Source: Shewanella aquimarina (lineage in GTDB: Bacteria; Pseudomonadota; Gammaproteobacteria; Enterobacterales; Shewanellaceae). From it: DNA of 64,000 bases. The notes below the pieces were generated by a model. That model saw only the letters and a program-made list of their open reading frames with translations, had not been told where the DNA came from and made no database searches. Position numbers and translations under genes: made by a program. The stretch's first letter is position 1. Each line of letters begins with the position of its first letter. Of this stretch, positions 56,808-64,000 are shown in pieces. Location of the stretch: assembly GCF_023349185.1 (NCBI RefSeq), contig NZ_JAKIKY010000009.1, positions 62,001-126,000 of the forward strand, written 5' to 3'.

Positions 56808-57254
56808 ATGGCAAAACATGATCCCTTAGAGACAGTACTCAAGTTAGCCCTCGATGCAGAGGAAGCTGCGGCTACACAGCTTCGAGGTGTGCAGCTGACC
56901 CTCAATAAGTGCCGGCAGCAGCTCGATGCCCTTCGGCAGTACCGTCTGGACTACATGAAACAGATGGAAGGTAAACAGGGGCAAGTGATTGCCGCCAGTA
57001 GTTATCATCAATTTCATCAGTTCATTCGTCAAATCGATGAGGCGATCGACAAGCAGGTATTCGCCGTCGCCGAAACCGACAAGCAGCGTGTGAAGGCGCA
57101 GGAATATTGGCAGGGCAAGCAACAAAAGCGCAAGGCGGTCGAGTTGTTGTTGAGCCATAAGGCCGAGGCCAAACAAAAATTTGAGGTTAAACAGGAACAA
57201 AAGATGATCGACGAGTTTGCCTCTCAGCAGTTCTTCCGCCAGTCCACTCGTTAA
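56808..57254 (+). CDS. fliJ: flagellar export chaperone FliJ
   Basis: 148 residues, almost entirely coiled-coil with Gln, Lys and Glu ('PLETVLKLALDAEEAAATQLRGVQLTLNKCRQQLDAL', ending 'KMIDEFASQQFFRQ'), the FliJ signature. Activates FliI and gates export. 29 bases after fliI; last gene of its transcript before a probable terminator. Confidence 0.92.
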   Translation: MAKHDPLETVLKLALDAEEAAATQLRGVQLTLNKCRQQLDALRQYRLDYMKQMEGKQGQVIAASSYHQFHQFIRQIDEAIDKQVFAVAETDKQRVKAQEYWQGKQQKRKAVELLLSHKAEAKQKFEVKQEQKMIDEFASQQFFRQSTR

Positions 57255-57276
57255 ACCTAGCCCATCGATGAGAGCT

Positions 57277-57299
57277 GCGGAGACATTCGCCGCTTTTTT
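57277..57299 (+). terminator. possible terminator between fliJ and fliK
   Basis: Short GCGG / CCGC stem followed by TTTTTT at 57294-57299. The stem is only 4-5 bp, so partial termination is likely. Confidence 0.5.
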
Positions 57300-57355
57300 C
57301 CCCTTAGGCTTCTCTTATCAAACCGCGTCTTTTTTAATCCTAGTTGTTAATAACT

Positions 57356-57371
57356 TGGCATTTTTATTGCT
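57356..57371 (+). promoter_or_regulatory. sigma-54 promoter of fliK and downstream genes
   Basis: TGGCATTTTTATTGCT: GG 57357-57358, GC 57369-57370, 10 bases between, TTGC -12 element. Start near 57382, ~93 bases before fliK. Confidence 0.8.
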
Positions 57372-57474
57372 AGATTTTGGTTAGTAAGGGCTATTGAGTC
57401 CATAGCGACAGCGAATAATTGACGCTCGGGCGGCACGTGAACTTAGCGAGCCCCAAATGAGTGTTGGAGGAAGC

Positions 57475-59160
57475 ATGCCACAGATGACCCAGATACTCCT
57501 ATCCAATGTAGAGTCCGGCAAAGAGAAAGGCGGGGTGTTGCCCAGTTCGTCCGATGCGACTGCCGAGTCAAAGTCAGAAAACAAAGGTTTTTCAGAGGCT
57601 TTGGCTAAGGTAAGCAGTCAGGATGAGAAGAGTTCACAGGCGAAAGCTCGCCCGCAAAGCCAGGCCGATAACCTGGCAGCTGGCGATAGCGTCAACAAGG
57701 CCGATGCTAAGCAAGCTAAGGACTCTGATCAGGACAAAGAGAGCGACGATGTCTCCAATGTGCTGGCGCAGATCCAGCTTGCCAACAAGTTAGGGGATGA
57801 GGCGGAGTTTGCCGCCGACGGCGTTATTTTGCCGCTGGGTGAAGGTGATGGTGAGTCTCCAGCCGACAATGAGCTGTTTCCTACCTTTGTAAAAGGGGCT
57901 AAGGATAAAGTCGCCGGTGAAAAGGAAGTGCTAGAAGGCATAGGCGAGTCACTTAAGCCTGGCGCCGGGGACGATCATATTCAGCCGGTTATCAATCCTA
58001 ATGGAGTAGGTAGCGAGGCTATCCTGGCACATCTTCCCGATGACGCCCTGAATGAGGTGATGGCCCAGACTGGTTTGTCCGAGGATGAATTGATGGCCTT
58101 GCCGCCCCAGATGCTAGAGGGGCTTATTCATGGTGTGACTGATAAAGTAAAGCTGGGTCAGGGCCAAGGCAAGGCAACAGAGACCGATGAGGCAAATCTC
58201 GCGGCGCTGATCAGTGACGCCAAGCAGTATCTCGCCGCCCTGGCCGGTCAATCGCAAACCCAGGCGGCTTCTTCTCAAGTTGGATCATCACAGATGGCTG
58301 GCGGTGCCAGTGATTCTCAAATCAGCCAAGCTGGTATTGGTCAGGCAGGTATTGCTCAAGTTGAGTCCAGCCAAGGGGGCTTAGGCTCTGTCATGAAGGC
58401 GAACGGCTTAGATGCTGCGGTCGATGACAAAGGGGCTAAAGTCATATTGGGCGAGGCCAAATTCGGTGAATCTAAGTTGGGTGAAGCCAAGCTAGCCGTC
58501 GAGCAGACACAAAACAATGTTGGCAAACTTGCCGAAGCCCGTGGCGATGCCAAGGGGGCGCAAGAGCTCTTGAGGGAGGCTAACCTCTCCGTTGCCATGT
58601 CATCAAAGGTTGGCGAGGTGGTCGATGTTGCACCTGATACTAAGATTAATGGCTTGTCGCTACAGGGATTACAGGGGGCAAGAAGCGAGGCCATCCCGCA
58701 ATATCAGATGTCTATCAAGCCTCAGGGTGAACCTGTGGTTCAGATGCAGGAGATGATCCAAAAGTTCTCCCCCGTGATGCGTCAGCAGCTGGTCGCCATG
58801 GTGAGCCAAGGCGTGCAGCAGGCTGAGATTCGCCTGGATCCGCCCGAGCTTGGCCACATGATGGTTCGAGTTCAGGTGCAGGGGGATCAGACTCAGGTGC
58901 AATTTCATGTGACTCAGACCCAGACGCGGGATCTGGTTGAGCAGGCCATTCCACGTCTGCGGGAGCTACTGGCCGAGCAGGGGATGCAGCTGACCGACAG
59001 TAATGTCTCTCAAGGCGGTAAAGAGCAGGGTGGTGATGGCGAGCAAGCCGAGGGACACGGCCATGGCTTGTCTGAGATGGATGAAATTTCGGCAGAAGAG
59101 AGCCTGTTAGTGTCGAATAACGCAACAAGTTATCGTTCGGGTATAGATTATTACGCGTAA
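57475..59160 (+). CDS. fliK: flagellar hook-length control protein FliK
   Basis: 561 residues from ATG 57475 (GGAGG 4 bases upstream; ATG 57457 is a weaker choice). The long N-terminal ruler region is poorly conserved, with Ser/Gln/Ala-rich imperfect repeats ('QVGSSQMAGGASDSQISQAGIGQAGIAQVESSQGG' style) and 'GEAKFGESKLGEAKL'. The C-terminal domain (~420-530; 'PPELGHMMVRVQVQGDQTQVQFHVTQTQTRDLVEQAIPRLRELLAEQG') switches export specificity. Its length should scale with hook length. Confidence 0.92.
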   Translation: MPQMTQILLSNVESGKEKGGVLPSSSDATAESKSENKGFSEALAKVSSQDEKSSQAKARPQSQADNLAAGDSVNKADAKQAKDSDQDKESDDVSNVLAQIQLANKLGDEAEFAADGVILPLGEGDGESPADNELFPTFVKGAKDKVAGEKEVLEGIGESLKPGAGDDHIQPVINPNGVGSEAILAHLPDDALNEVMAQTGLSEDELMALPPQMLEGLIHGVTDKVKLGQGQGKATETDEANLAALISDAKQYLAALAGQSQTQAASSQVGSSQMAGGASDSQISQAGIGQAGIAQVESSQGGLGSVMKANGLDAAVDDKGAKVILGEAKFGESKLGEAKLAVEQTQNNVGKLAEARGDAKGAQELLREANLSVAMSSKVGEVVDVAPDTKINGLSLQGLQGARSEAIPQYQMSIKPQGEPVVQMQEMIQKFSPVMRQQLVAMVSQGVQQAEIRLDPPELGHMMVRVQVQGDQTQVQFHVTQTQTRDLVEQAIPRLRELLAEQGMQLTDSNVSQGGKEQGGDGEQAEGHGHGLSEMDEISAEESLLVSNNATSYRSGIDYYA

Positions 59161-59259
59161 GCAGGTAACCTATAGGTTGGTATGATTGCCCAATCGTTTG
59201 ATATGCGCTAAAAAATCATGACTATGCTGAGTGTAAGCCGAGCGTGATAGGGATAAGAG

Positions 59260-59781
59260 ATGGCTGAAGAAGAATCGTTAGAACTTGAAGAGAATGTAGA
59301 GCCTAAGAGCAAGAAGAAGCTCATTATCTTTGCGGCCATTGGTGCACTCTTGGTGGTCCTGCTGGGGGTGGGAGCCTGGTTGTTCCTGTCGGGTGACGAG
59401 CCAAGTGATGACACTATGGCCGAAGGTGAGCAAACTGAGCAGAGTGAGCCGGCAAGTAGCCGTGAAGCCTTCTATGTGGGGATGCCAAGGCCTTTCCTAT
59501 TTAACCTGCCGGGGCAGAATCGCTCCCGCCTGGTGGAGATCAAGGTGCAGCTCATGGTGCGTGGCTCTGACGATGACGTCTTGATCAAGAAGCATATTCC
59601 GCTTATCGAGGATGCGTTGCTGACTACCTTTAGTAGTGCCGACGTGCAGAAGCTCAGCTCCCTTGCCGGTAAGGATGAGCTGCGCCAATTGGCCTTGCTG
59701 AATGTGCAGAATACCCTGCAACCTGTGACCGGACGTAAAGTGGTTGAAAAGGTGCTGTTTACCGGCTTCGTGATGCAGTAA
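59260..59781 (+). CDS. fliL: flagellar basal-body-associated protein FliL
   Basis: 173 residues. One N-terminal membrane helix (~23-45, 'LIIFAAIGALLVVLLGVGAWLFL'), then an SPFH/stomatin-like periplasmic domain ending 'GRKVVEKVLFTGFVMQ'. FliL surrounds stator units and enhances torque. A 99-base gap separates it from fliK; I see no promoter there. Confidence 0.93.
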   Translation: MAEEESLELEENVEPKSKKKLIIFAAIGALLVVLLGVGAWLFLSGDEPSDDTMAEGEQTEQSEPASSREAFYVGMPRPFLFNLPGQNRSRLVEIKVQLMVRGSDDDVLIKKHIPLIEDALLTTFSSADVQKLSSLAGKDELRQLALLNVQNTLQPVTGRKVVEKVLFTGFVMQ

Positions 59782-59823
59782 TGCCGGTGATCTCTAAGCT
59801 AACTAGTATGATAGGACGATATT

Positions 59824-60849
59824 GTGAGTGATCTATTAAGCCAAGACGAAATTGATGCGCTACTGCATGGTGTCGACGACGTCGAAGAGGAAGAGGTAAG
59901 TGATGCGCTCGATGCGCGCGCCTATGACTTTTCATCACAAGATCGTATCGTCCGTGGTCGCATGCCGACCCTGGAGATCGTCAACGAACGTTTTGCTCGC
60001 CATCTTAGGATCAGCATGTTTAACATGATGCGCCGCGCGGCCGAGGTGTCGATCAACGGCGTACAGATGCTCAAGTTTGGCGAATATGTTCATACCCTGT
60101 TTGTACCGACCAGCCTGAACATGGTTCGCTTCAGCCCCCTGAAGGGGACGGCGCTGATCACCATGGAGGCCCGCCTGGTCTTTATCTTGGTGGATAACTT
60201 CTTCGGCGGCGACGGCCGTTTTCACGCCAAGATCGAGGGGCGGGAATTTACCCCAACTGAGCGGCGTATCGTGCAGCTGCTGCTGAAGATAATCTTCGAA
60301 GATTATAAGGAGGCCTGGGCGCCCGTGATGGATGTCGAGTTTGATTATCTCGACTCCGAGGTGAACCCTGCCATGGCCAACATTGTCAGTCCGACCGAGG
60401 TGGTGGTGGTGAGTTCCTTCCACATAGAGGTGGATGGCGGCGGTGGTGACTTCCACATCACCATGCCATATTCCATGATCGAACCGATTCGTGAACTGCT
60501 CGACGCCGGGGTGCAGAGCGACACCCAAGATACCGACATGCGTTGGTCTCAGGCGCTTAAAGATGAGATCATGGACGTGGAGGTGGGCCTAGATGCCACC
60601 ATAGTCGAGAAAGAGATCTCGCTGAAGGACGTGATGGGCTTTAAGGCTGGCGACATTATTCCGGTGGAGATGCCAGAGTATATCGTGCTGCGGGTCGAGG
60701 ACCTGCCCACCTATCGCTGTAAGCTGGGGCGTTCGCGAGAGAATCTGGCACTGAATATCCGGGAGAAGATCCCAAGGCCCGAGACGGTAAAGACCGAGCT
60801 ACAACTTGTGACTAAGAAGAGTAAGTCTCGGGATCTCAACAATATTTAA
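59824..60849 (+). CDS. fliM: flagellar motor switch protein FliM
   Basis: 341 residues, GTG start. N-terminal CheY-binding 'LSQDEIDALL' (residues 4-13), middle domain with 'GGDGRFHAKIEGREFTPTERRIVQLL' and GGXG-type switch motif, and C-terminal SpoA domain ('EKEISLKDVMGFKAGDIIPVEMPEYIVLRVED'). Binds phospho-CheY and sets rotation direction. Confidence 0.96.
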   Translation: MSDLLSQDEIDALLHGVDDVEEEEVSDALDARAYDFSSQDRIVRGRMPTLEIVNERFARHLRISMFNMMRRAAEVSINGVQMLKFGEYVHTLFVPTSLNMVRFSPLKGTALITMEARLVFILVDNFFGGDGRFHAKIEGREFTPTERRIVQLLLKIIFEDYKEAWAPVMDVEFDYLDSEVNPAMANIVSPTEVVVVSSFHIEVDGGGGDFHITMPYSMIEPIRELLDAGVQSDTQDTDMRWSQALKDEIMDVEVGLDATIVEKEISLKDVMGFKAGDIIPVEMPEYIVLRVEDLPTYRCKLGRSRENLALNIREKIPRPETVKTELQLVTKKSKSRDLNNI

Positions 60850-60874
60850 TGGAATGCGTTTAAGGTAGAAATCA

Positions 60875-61258
60875 ATGAGCACAGAAGATACAGGTGACGA
60901 TTGGGCCGCAGCCATGGCCGAACAGGCGCTGGAGGAGGCTCAGGCGGTCGAACTCGACGAGCTGGCCGATAGCTCGAAGCCGCTGACCGAAGAGGAAGCG
61001 GCCAAACTCGATACCATCATGGATATTCCGGTCACCATCTCGATGGAGGTGGGCCGCAGCTTTATCAATATTCGTAATTTGCTGCAGCTGAACCAGGGAT
61101 CTGTGGTGGAACTTGACCGGGTCGCCGGTGAGCCGCTGGATGTGATGGTAAACGGTACCCTCATCGCCCACGGCGAAGTGGTGGTGGTCAACGACAAGTT
61201 TGGTATTCGTCTCACCGACGTCATCAGCCAAACCGAGCGTATTAAGAAACTCAAATAA
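60875..61258 (+). CDS. fliN: flagellar motor switch protein FliN
   Basis: 127 residues. C-terminal SpoA domain ('IMDIPVTISMEVGRSFINIRNLLQLNQGSVVELDRVAGEPLDVMVNGTLIAHGEVVVVNDKFGIRLTDV'; key 'VDGTLIA'-type region reads 'VNGTLIAHGEVVVV'). Forms the lower C ring with FliM. Confidence 0.96.
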   Translation: MSTEDTGDDWAAAMAEQALEEAQAVELDELADSSKPLTEEEAAKLDTIMDIPVTISMEVGRSFINIRNLLQLNQGSVVELDRVAGEPLDVMVNGTLIAHGEVVVVNDKFGIRLTDVISQTERIKKLK

Positions 61259-61267
61259 GGAAGGCCT

Positions 61268-61645
61268 ATGGGGATCTCATCCTTGATGGCCGTTGCGGCC
61301 GCCGCGACGAGCACTCAGGCGCCTATCGAGCGGGAATCGGCATTGACTACCATGACGAATATGTTGGGTGGTCTGCTGGTGGTGATCGCCTTGATCTTCC
61401 TGCTTGCCTACCTGGTTAAACGCCTCAAGCTTGTGCCCACCTCCCACGGCGTGCTGAAGACCCTGGCGGTCACCCCGCTTGGACAGAGAGAGAAGATGGT
61501 GTTGGTCGAGGTCGATGGCCAACAATATTTGCTGGGAGTGACGCCGCAGCAGGTTTCGCTTATCGATAAACTCGATACCCCAATCACCATAGAACAGGAC
61601 TCCTTTGCCAGCCGCTTGCGTCAGGCAAAGTCTTCACAGTCATGA
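61268..61645 (+). CDS. fliO: flagellar export protein FliO
   Basis: 125 residues. One membrane helix (~36-57, '[21 protein letters not shown]') and a short cytoplasmic domain ('[32 protein letters not shown]'), the FliO build. Helps FliP assembly. Stop overlaps fliP start by 4 bases. Confidence 0.93.
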   Translation: MGISSLMAVAAAATSTQAPIERESALTTMTNMLGGLLVVIALIFLLAYLVKRLKLVPTSHGVLKTLAVTPLGQREKMVLVEVDGQQYLLGVTPQQVSLIDKLDTPITIEQDSFASRLRQAKSSQS

Positions 61646-62409
61646 ATGTAATAAAAATCATGAAACGGATCTTGACCTCATTCTTGCTACTCCTGGCGGT
61701 GATGGCGCCGCAATTGGCGCTGGCCCAGGACGGCATACTCCCGGCGGTGACGGTAACGACGGGCGCCGACGGCTCTACCCAATACTCGGTGACCATGCAG
61801 ATATTGCTGCTGATGACGGCGCTGAGCTTTCTGCCCGCCATGGTCATCATGCTCACCTCTTTCACTCGCATCATAGTGGTGCTGTCGATTCTGCGCCAGG
61901 CCATCGGCCTACAGCAGACGCCGTCGAATCAGGTGCTGATCGGCATGAGCCTGTTCATGAGTTTCTTCATCATGGCGCCCGTGTTCGACAAGATCTACGA
62001 TCAGGCGGTCAAACCCTATATGGATGAGGCAATGACCATAGAGCAGGCCTATGATAAGGGTAAGGAGCCGCTGCGGGCCTTCATGTTGGCCCAGACCCGT
62101 CTTACCGATTTGGAAACCTTCGTCGAGATCTCTGGCTATCAGAATATTCAATCGCCCGAAGATGCGCCCATGAGCGTGCTGATCCCGGCCTTTATCACCA
62201 GCGAGCTCAAGACCGCCTTTCAGATAGGTTTCATGCTGTTTGTGCCATTCTTAGTGTTAGATCTGGTGGTGGCCAGTATCCTGATGGCCATGGGTATGAT
62301 GATGCTGTCGCCGATGATCGTCTCCTTGCCCTTTAAGATCATGTTATTCGTGCTGGTGGATGGCTGGAGCCTGGTGATGGGCACCCTGGCCAACAGTTTT
62401 GGGATCTAG
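61642..62409 (+). CDS. fliP: flagellar export protein FliP
   Basis: 255 residues. Signal peptide-like start (~1-29, ending 'QLALAQDG'), four membrane helices, family motif '[38 protein letters not shown]' and '[17 protein letters not shown]'. Core of the export gate with FliQ and FliR. The shorter in-frame ATG at codon 7 is possible. Confidence 0.96.
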   Translation: MNVIKIMKRILTSFLLLLAVMAPQLALAQDGILPAVTVTTGADGSTQYSVTMQILLLMTALSFLPAMVIMLTSFTRIIVVLSILRQAIGLQQTPSNQVLIGMSLFMSFFIMAPVFDKIYDQAVKPYMDEAMTIEQAYDKGKEPLRAFMLAQTRLTDLETFVEISGYQNIQSPEDAPMSVLIPAFITSELKTAFQIGFMLFVPFLVLDLVVASILMAMGMMMLSPMIVSLPFKIMLFVLVDGWSLVMGTLANSFGI

Positions 62410-62417
62410 GAGCTGCT

Positions 62418-62687
62418 ATGACACCCGAAGCCCTCATCGACATCTTTCGTGAAGCACTCTCGGTTATCGTGACCATAGTGTCGATGATCATCGTGCCCGG
62501 CCTAGTGGTCGGCCTAGTGGTGGCGGTGTTTCAGGCGGCGACCTCCATCAACGAGCAGACCCTGAGCTTTCTGCCGCGTCTGCTGACCACACTCTTTGCC
62601 TTGATGATCTTAGGCCATCTGCTGGTGCAGACCATGATGGAGTTTTTCCTGCAGATGGTGAACCTTATCCCTCAGGTGGTGGGTTAG
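62418..62687 (+). CDS. fliQ: flagellar export protein FliQ
   Basis: 89 residues, two membrane helices, 'EALIDIFREALSVIVTIVSMIIVPGLVVGLVVAVFQAATSINEQTLSFLPRLL' signature. Export gate subunit. Starts 8 bases after fliP. Confidence 0.96.
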   Translation: MTPEALIDIFREALSVIVTIVSMIIVPGLVVGLVVAVFQAATSINEQTLSFLPRLLTTLFALMILGHLLVQTMMEFFLQMVNLIPQVVG

Positions 62688-62729
62688 GCATGAATTGCCG
62701 CGTCTGCCAATTTATTCGGCGTCGTTAAG

Positions 62730-63527
62730 ATGGAGATCTTGCTGTCGACCATAATGCAGACGCTGTCGGCCTATATGTGGCCGCTGTTTCGAGTGTCGAG
62801 CATGCTGATGGTGATGGCCGTATTTGGCGCTAACACCACGCCCACCCGTGTGCGCCTGCTGCTCTCGGTGGCGATCACCTTCGCCATCGCCCCCATGTTG
62901 CCGGTGAATACCGAGGTAGAGCTGTTCTCATTAGGTGCGGTATTCGTTACCGTGCAGCAGATCTTGATCGGCGTCGCCATGGGGTTTGTGACGCTGCTCA
63001 TCATGCAGACCTTCGTGTTGACCGGCCAGATCATCGGCATGCAGACAAGCTTAGGTTTCGCCTCCATGGTGGACCCCGGCTCAGGCCAGCAGACCCCAGT
63101 TATCGGTAACTTCTTCCTGCTGCTGACGACCATGATCTTTCTGGCGGTAGATGGTCACCTGGTGATGATCCGTATGCTGGTGGCGAGCTTCGATACCATT
63201 CCCGTGTCCATGCAAGGAATAAGCATCGCCAGCTATCGGCGTTTGGCAGAGTGGGGCGCCTATATGTTCGGCGCGGCGCTGACCATGTCCATCTCGGCGA
63301 TCGTTGCGCTCTTGCTGATCAACCTCTCTTTTGGGGTGATGACCCGCGCCTCGCCGCAACTTAACATCTTCGCCATCGGTTTTCCCGTGACCATGGTGAG
63401 TGGTCTGATTATTCTCTGGTTGACCTTGACGCCTATCATGGCGCATTTCGACGAGGTCTGGCGTTCGGCCCAGTTGCTGCTGTGCGATCTGGTGCAGCTG
63501 CAATGTAGTACGGCTGGGAGTTTCTGA
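62730..63527 (+). CDS. fliR: flagellar export protein FliR
   Basis: 265 residues, about six membrane helices; 'FVLTGQIIGMQTSLGFASMVDPGSGQQTPVIGNFFLLL' is diagnostic. Export gate subunit. Stop overlaps flhB start by one base (TGATG). Confidence 0.95.
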   Translation: MEILLSTIMQTLSAYMWPLFRVSSMLMVMAVFGANTTPTRVRLLLSVAITFAIAPMLPVNTEVELFSLGAVFVTVQQILIGVAMGFVTLLIMQTFVLTGQIIGMQTSLGFASMVDPGSGQQTPVIGNFFLLLTTMIFLAVDGHLVMIRMLVASFDTIPVSMQGISIASYRRLAEWGAYMFGAALTMSISAIVALLLINLSFGVMTRASPQLNIFAIGFPVTMVSGLIILWLTLTPIMAHFDEVWRSAQLLLCDLVQLQCSTAGSF

Positions 63528-64000
63528 TGGCCGATAACGATACCAGTCAGGAGAAGACCGAAGAGGCGACCCCCAGGCGACGCGAACAGGCGCGAGAGAA
63601 GGGGCAGGTCGCCCGATCTAAGGAGCTGGGCACTTCTGCCGTGTTGATGTCGGCGGCGGTGGGCTTTGCCGTCATAGGGCCGAGCCTGGGGCAGTCATTG
63701 ATGAGTGTGATGACGAACCTGTTTACCATGAGCAGGCCGGAGATCTACGACACCAATAGTATGTTCAACATCTGGATGATGGTCTTCAGCGAGCTGGCGA
63801 TCCCTATGGCCAGCTTCGTGCTGTTTCTTGCCTTTGTCGCCTTCCTGGGGAATATCGTGCTCGGCGGCATCACCTTTTCGGCCAAGGCTTTCATGCCTAA
63901 AGGCAACAAGATGAACCCCATCAGTGGCTTTAAGCGCATGTTCGGGGTGCAGGCTTTGGTGGAGCTGACTAAGGGGATCGCCAAGTTCTCCGTGGTGGCC
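63527..64000 (+). CDS. flhB: flagellar export gate protein FlhB, N-terminal part (cut by window edge)
   Basis: 158 codons to the edge: 'MADNDTSQEKTEEATPRRREQ', 'EKGQVARSKELGTSAVLM', then membrane helices with 'KAFMPKGNKMNPISGFKRMFG'. Typical FlhB start. The autocleaving NPTH region lies outside the window. It controls substrate switching with FliK. Confidence 0.95.
   Translation, partial: MADNDTSQEKTEEATPRRREQAREKGQVARSKELGTSAVLMSAAVGFAVIGPSLGQSLMSVMTNLFTMSRPEIYDTNSMFNIWMMVFSELAIPMASFVLFLAFVAFLGNIVLGGITFSAKAFMPKGNKMNPISGFKRMFGVQALVELTKGIAKFSVVA

Overview
The window reads as a chromosomal segment of a marine gammaproteobacterium, most probably a Shewanella (base composition and protein sequences recall the S. 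loihica side of the genus; this is recognition from memory, not a search). The main support is the gene order flgT / flgOP / flgNMA / cheV-cheR / flgBCDEFGHIJKL / two flagellins / flaG-fliD-fliT-fliS / flrA / flrBC / fliEFGHIJK-LMNOPQR-flhB, the polar flagellar system of Vibrio and Shewanella. Flagellar genes fill about 24.9-64.0 kb, and flhB is cut by the right edge.

Left part (1-8.3 kb): the start of a methyl-accepting chemotaxis protein (cut by the left edge), a divergent TetR regulator / HlyD adaptor / RND pump locus with two matching palindromic operators between regulator and pump, a predicted outer-membrane beta-barrel protein, a periplasmic chalcone-isomerase-like protein, a short inverted-repeat (MITE-like) element and a DUF2947-type protein.

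Middle part (8.4-24.7 kb): a surface-glycan island that I interpret as the flagellin glycosylation locus. It holds two Maf/DUF115 transferases, pseB-pseC behind a good sigma-54 promoter, and a convergent, almost gapless nine-gene operon: maf2, a 77-aa orphan, a NeuB-family synthase lacking the usual C-terminal domain, an acetolactate-synthase-like ThDP enzyme, an SDR reductase, a zinc-finger sugar methyltransferase, an ATP-grasp ligase, a GH57-like protein and a cytidylyltransferase fused to a PseG-like domain. This set does not match the textbook pseudaminic, legionaminic or sialic acid pathways. It suggests an unusual nonulosonic acid, possibly carrying a two-carbon branch. A tRNA-Arg(CCT) gene lies immediately upstream of the operon, between it and flgT.

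Regulation can be read directly from the DNA. Boxes of the form TGGYAN-N5-NTGC with exact GG-N10-GC spacing precede pseB, flgO, flgB, flgF, flrB, fliE and fliK. A near-consensus sigma-28 box precedes the second flagellin only. This fits a cascade FlrA -> sigma-54 (FlrBC, export apparatus, basal body) -> FlrC/sigma-54 -> FliA (filament), with FlgM as anti-FliA factor. The sigma-54 box on pseB ties glycan synthesis to flagellar assembly.
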